Positions 63,524 to 64,000 of a stretch of 64,000 nt of DNA are shown piece by piece. A program made the translations under genes and the position numbers. The notes below the pieces were generated by a model. It was not told the origin of the DNA. It searched no databases and worked only from the letters and a program-made list of their open reading frames with translations. Origin of the DNA: Myxococcales bacterium (GTDB lineage Bacteria; Myxococcota_A; Polyangia; Polyangiales; Houyiibacteriaceae). Within the stretch, counting starts at the first letter, position 1; each line of letters opens with the position of its first letter. Location: assembly GCA_019637115.1 (NCBI GenBank), contig JAHBWH010000019.1:1-64000 (forward strand), read 5' to 3'.

Positions 63524-64000
63524 ATGCCTCGTTGGATGACTCGCACACTCGCGGCCACGGCCCTGCTCGCCGTCGTCGGACTCGGATGCGGCTCCGAAGC
63601 CAGCCCCGAGACGCCAACCCCTGAGACCCCGGAAGCTCCGCCGGCCGAGCCGGTGCCGCCGCCCGAGCCCGAGGGCCCCTGCCCTTCGACCAACACGCTC
63701 ACGATCCAGAACGGCGCGCAGAGCCCACACCTCGAGGGAGTCCCCGCGACCTTCTCTCCGACGATGGCGTTCGCGAACGTCTCGTTCGGCTCGAACCTCT
63801 CACTCGCGCTCACGACCTACACCATCGAGCGCGGCCAGTTCGGGCTCTCGGTGCCCACCGGCAACCCGACGGTGCCCGAGGGCGGCCTGATCTTCCGGAT
63901 GGACCTCTCGGCGTCTCCACTCGCGGCTGGCGAGTACACCGAGGCCGGCGGCGCGGCGGGGCGGGTCTCCGGCTCGTCGCTCTACCACAGCCGCGGGCGC
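63524..64000 (+). CDS. lipoprotein, truncated by the window edge
   Basis: An open frame from the ATG at 63524 (GAGGGGAG upstream) runs off the right edge after 159 codons. It encodes MPRWMTRTLAATALLAVVG and lipobox GLGC (Cys20), then a Pro/Glu-rich linker. A Cys-containing domain with NTLTIQNGAQSPHLEGV and beta strands follows (SFGSNLSLALTTYTIERG). Family unknown. Confidence 0.75.
   Translation, partial: MPRWMTRTLAATALLAVVGLGCGSEASPETPTPETPEAPPAEPVPPPEPEGPCPSTNTLTIQNGAQSPHLEGVPATFSPTMAFANVSFGSNLSLALTTYTIERGQFGLSVPTGNPTVPEGGLIFRMDLSASPLAAGEYTEAGGAAGRVSGSSLYHSRGR

Overview
The window comes from a very GC-rich bacterial chromosome, and its protein families point to a myxobacterium (Myxococcota, Polyangiales/Sandaracinaceae-like). 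The main markers are a MYXO-CTERM tail on the protein at 50453-53473, myxococcal Cys-rich repeats (CGDG...ECDDGN type) in the lipoproteins at 33936-35966 and 59172-63209, a fibro-slime domain, many lipoprotein signal peptides and PQQ/WG/TPR repeat proteins. There are no rRNA or tRNA genes, no CRISPR array and no recognisable insertion sequence. This looks like ordinary chromosomal territory with a large cell-envelope component and a few housekeeping genes (dtd, coaE, yajQ-like).

Layout. 1-6.3 kb: a 13-bp minisatellite, a PQQ-type propeller protein with a small membrane protein, and a leftward envelope operon (38-aa ORF, 120-aa protein, PEGA protein, lipoprotein). 6.3-13.2 kb: a MerR regulator with a four-Cys tail, a geranylgeranyl-reductase-like flavoprotein, a class III sirtuin, a pair of beta-barrel-like paralogues and a fatty acid desaturase. 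13.3-17.4 kb: two divergent lipoprotein genes sharing an inverted copy of one promoter-proximal sequence; the rightward one is a propeller/di-haem protein coupled to an outer-membrane-like protein. 17.6-22.1 kb: a TetR / PLP lyase / MlrC-like operon with two clear palindromic operators, back to back with an ArsR and His-rich protein operon. 22.4-30.7 kb: a small unknown protein, a 118-bp nested inverted-repeat element, a ~20-TPR protein, YajQ, VanW and a WG-repeat protein. 30.9-33.7 kb: AstA-like acyltransferase, Dtd and CoaE, separated by tandem repeats. 33.9-42.3 kb: fibro-slime lipoprotein, serine protease, two methyltransferases, a radical SAM enzyme, a low-GC DUF4177-like lipoprotein and a Cys-rich lipoprotein. 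42.5-50.2 kb: EgtD-like methyltransferase with a carotenoid/retinol-type flavoenzyme, a giant beta-propeller lipoprotein behind a G10 tract, and a lipoprotein/DUF1275 pair. 50.4-64 kb: MYXO-CTERM protein, GNAT enzyme, unknown secreted proteins, a HEAT-repeat/Cys-rich giant lipoprotein pair and a truncated lipoprotein gene at the right edge.

Two things stand out. First, nearly every intergenic gap carries a private tandem repeat, and in at least six cases the repeat unit is a decayed copy of the 3' end of the adjacent gene, often with its stop triplet. Second, several compact regulatory designs can be read directly: the TetR operators flanking their own promoter, an ArsR-type operator overlapping its start codon, an inverted duplicated promoter region, and a duplicated RBS/start that creates a 7-codon minicistron. 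Most start codons were chosen from reading frame, Shine-Dalgarno match and signal-peptide placement, and are uncertain where noted. All functional names come from motif recognition by eye, not from database searches.
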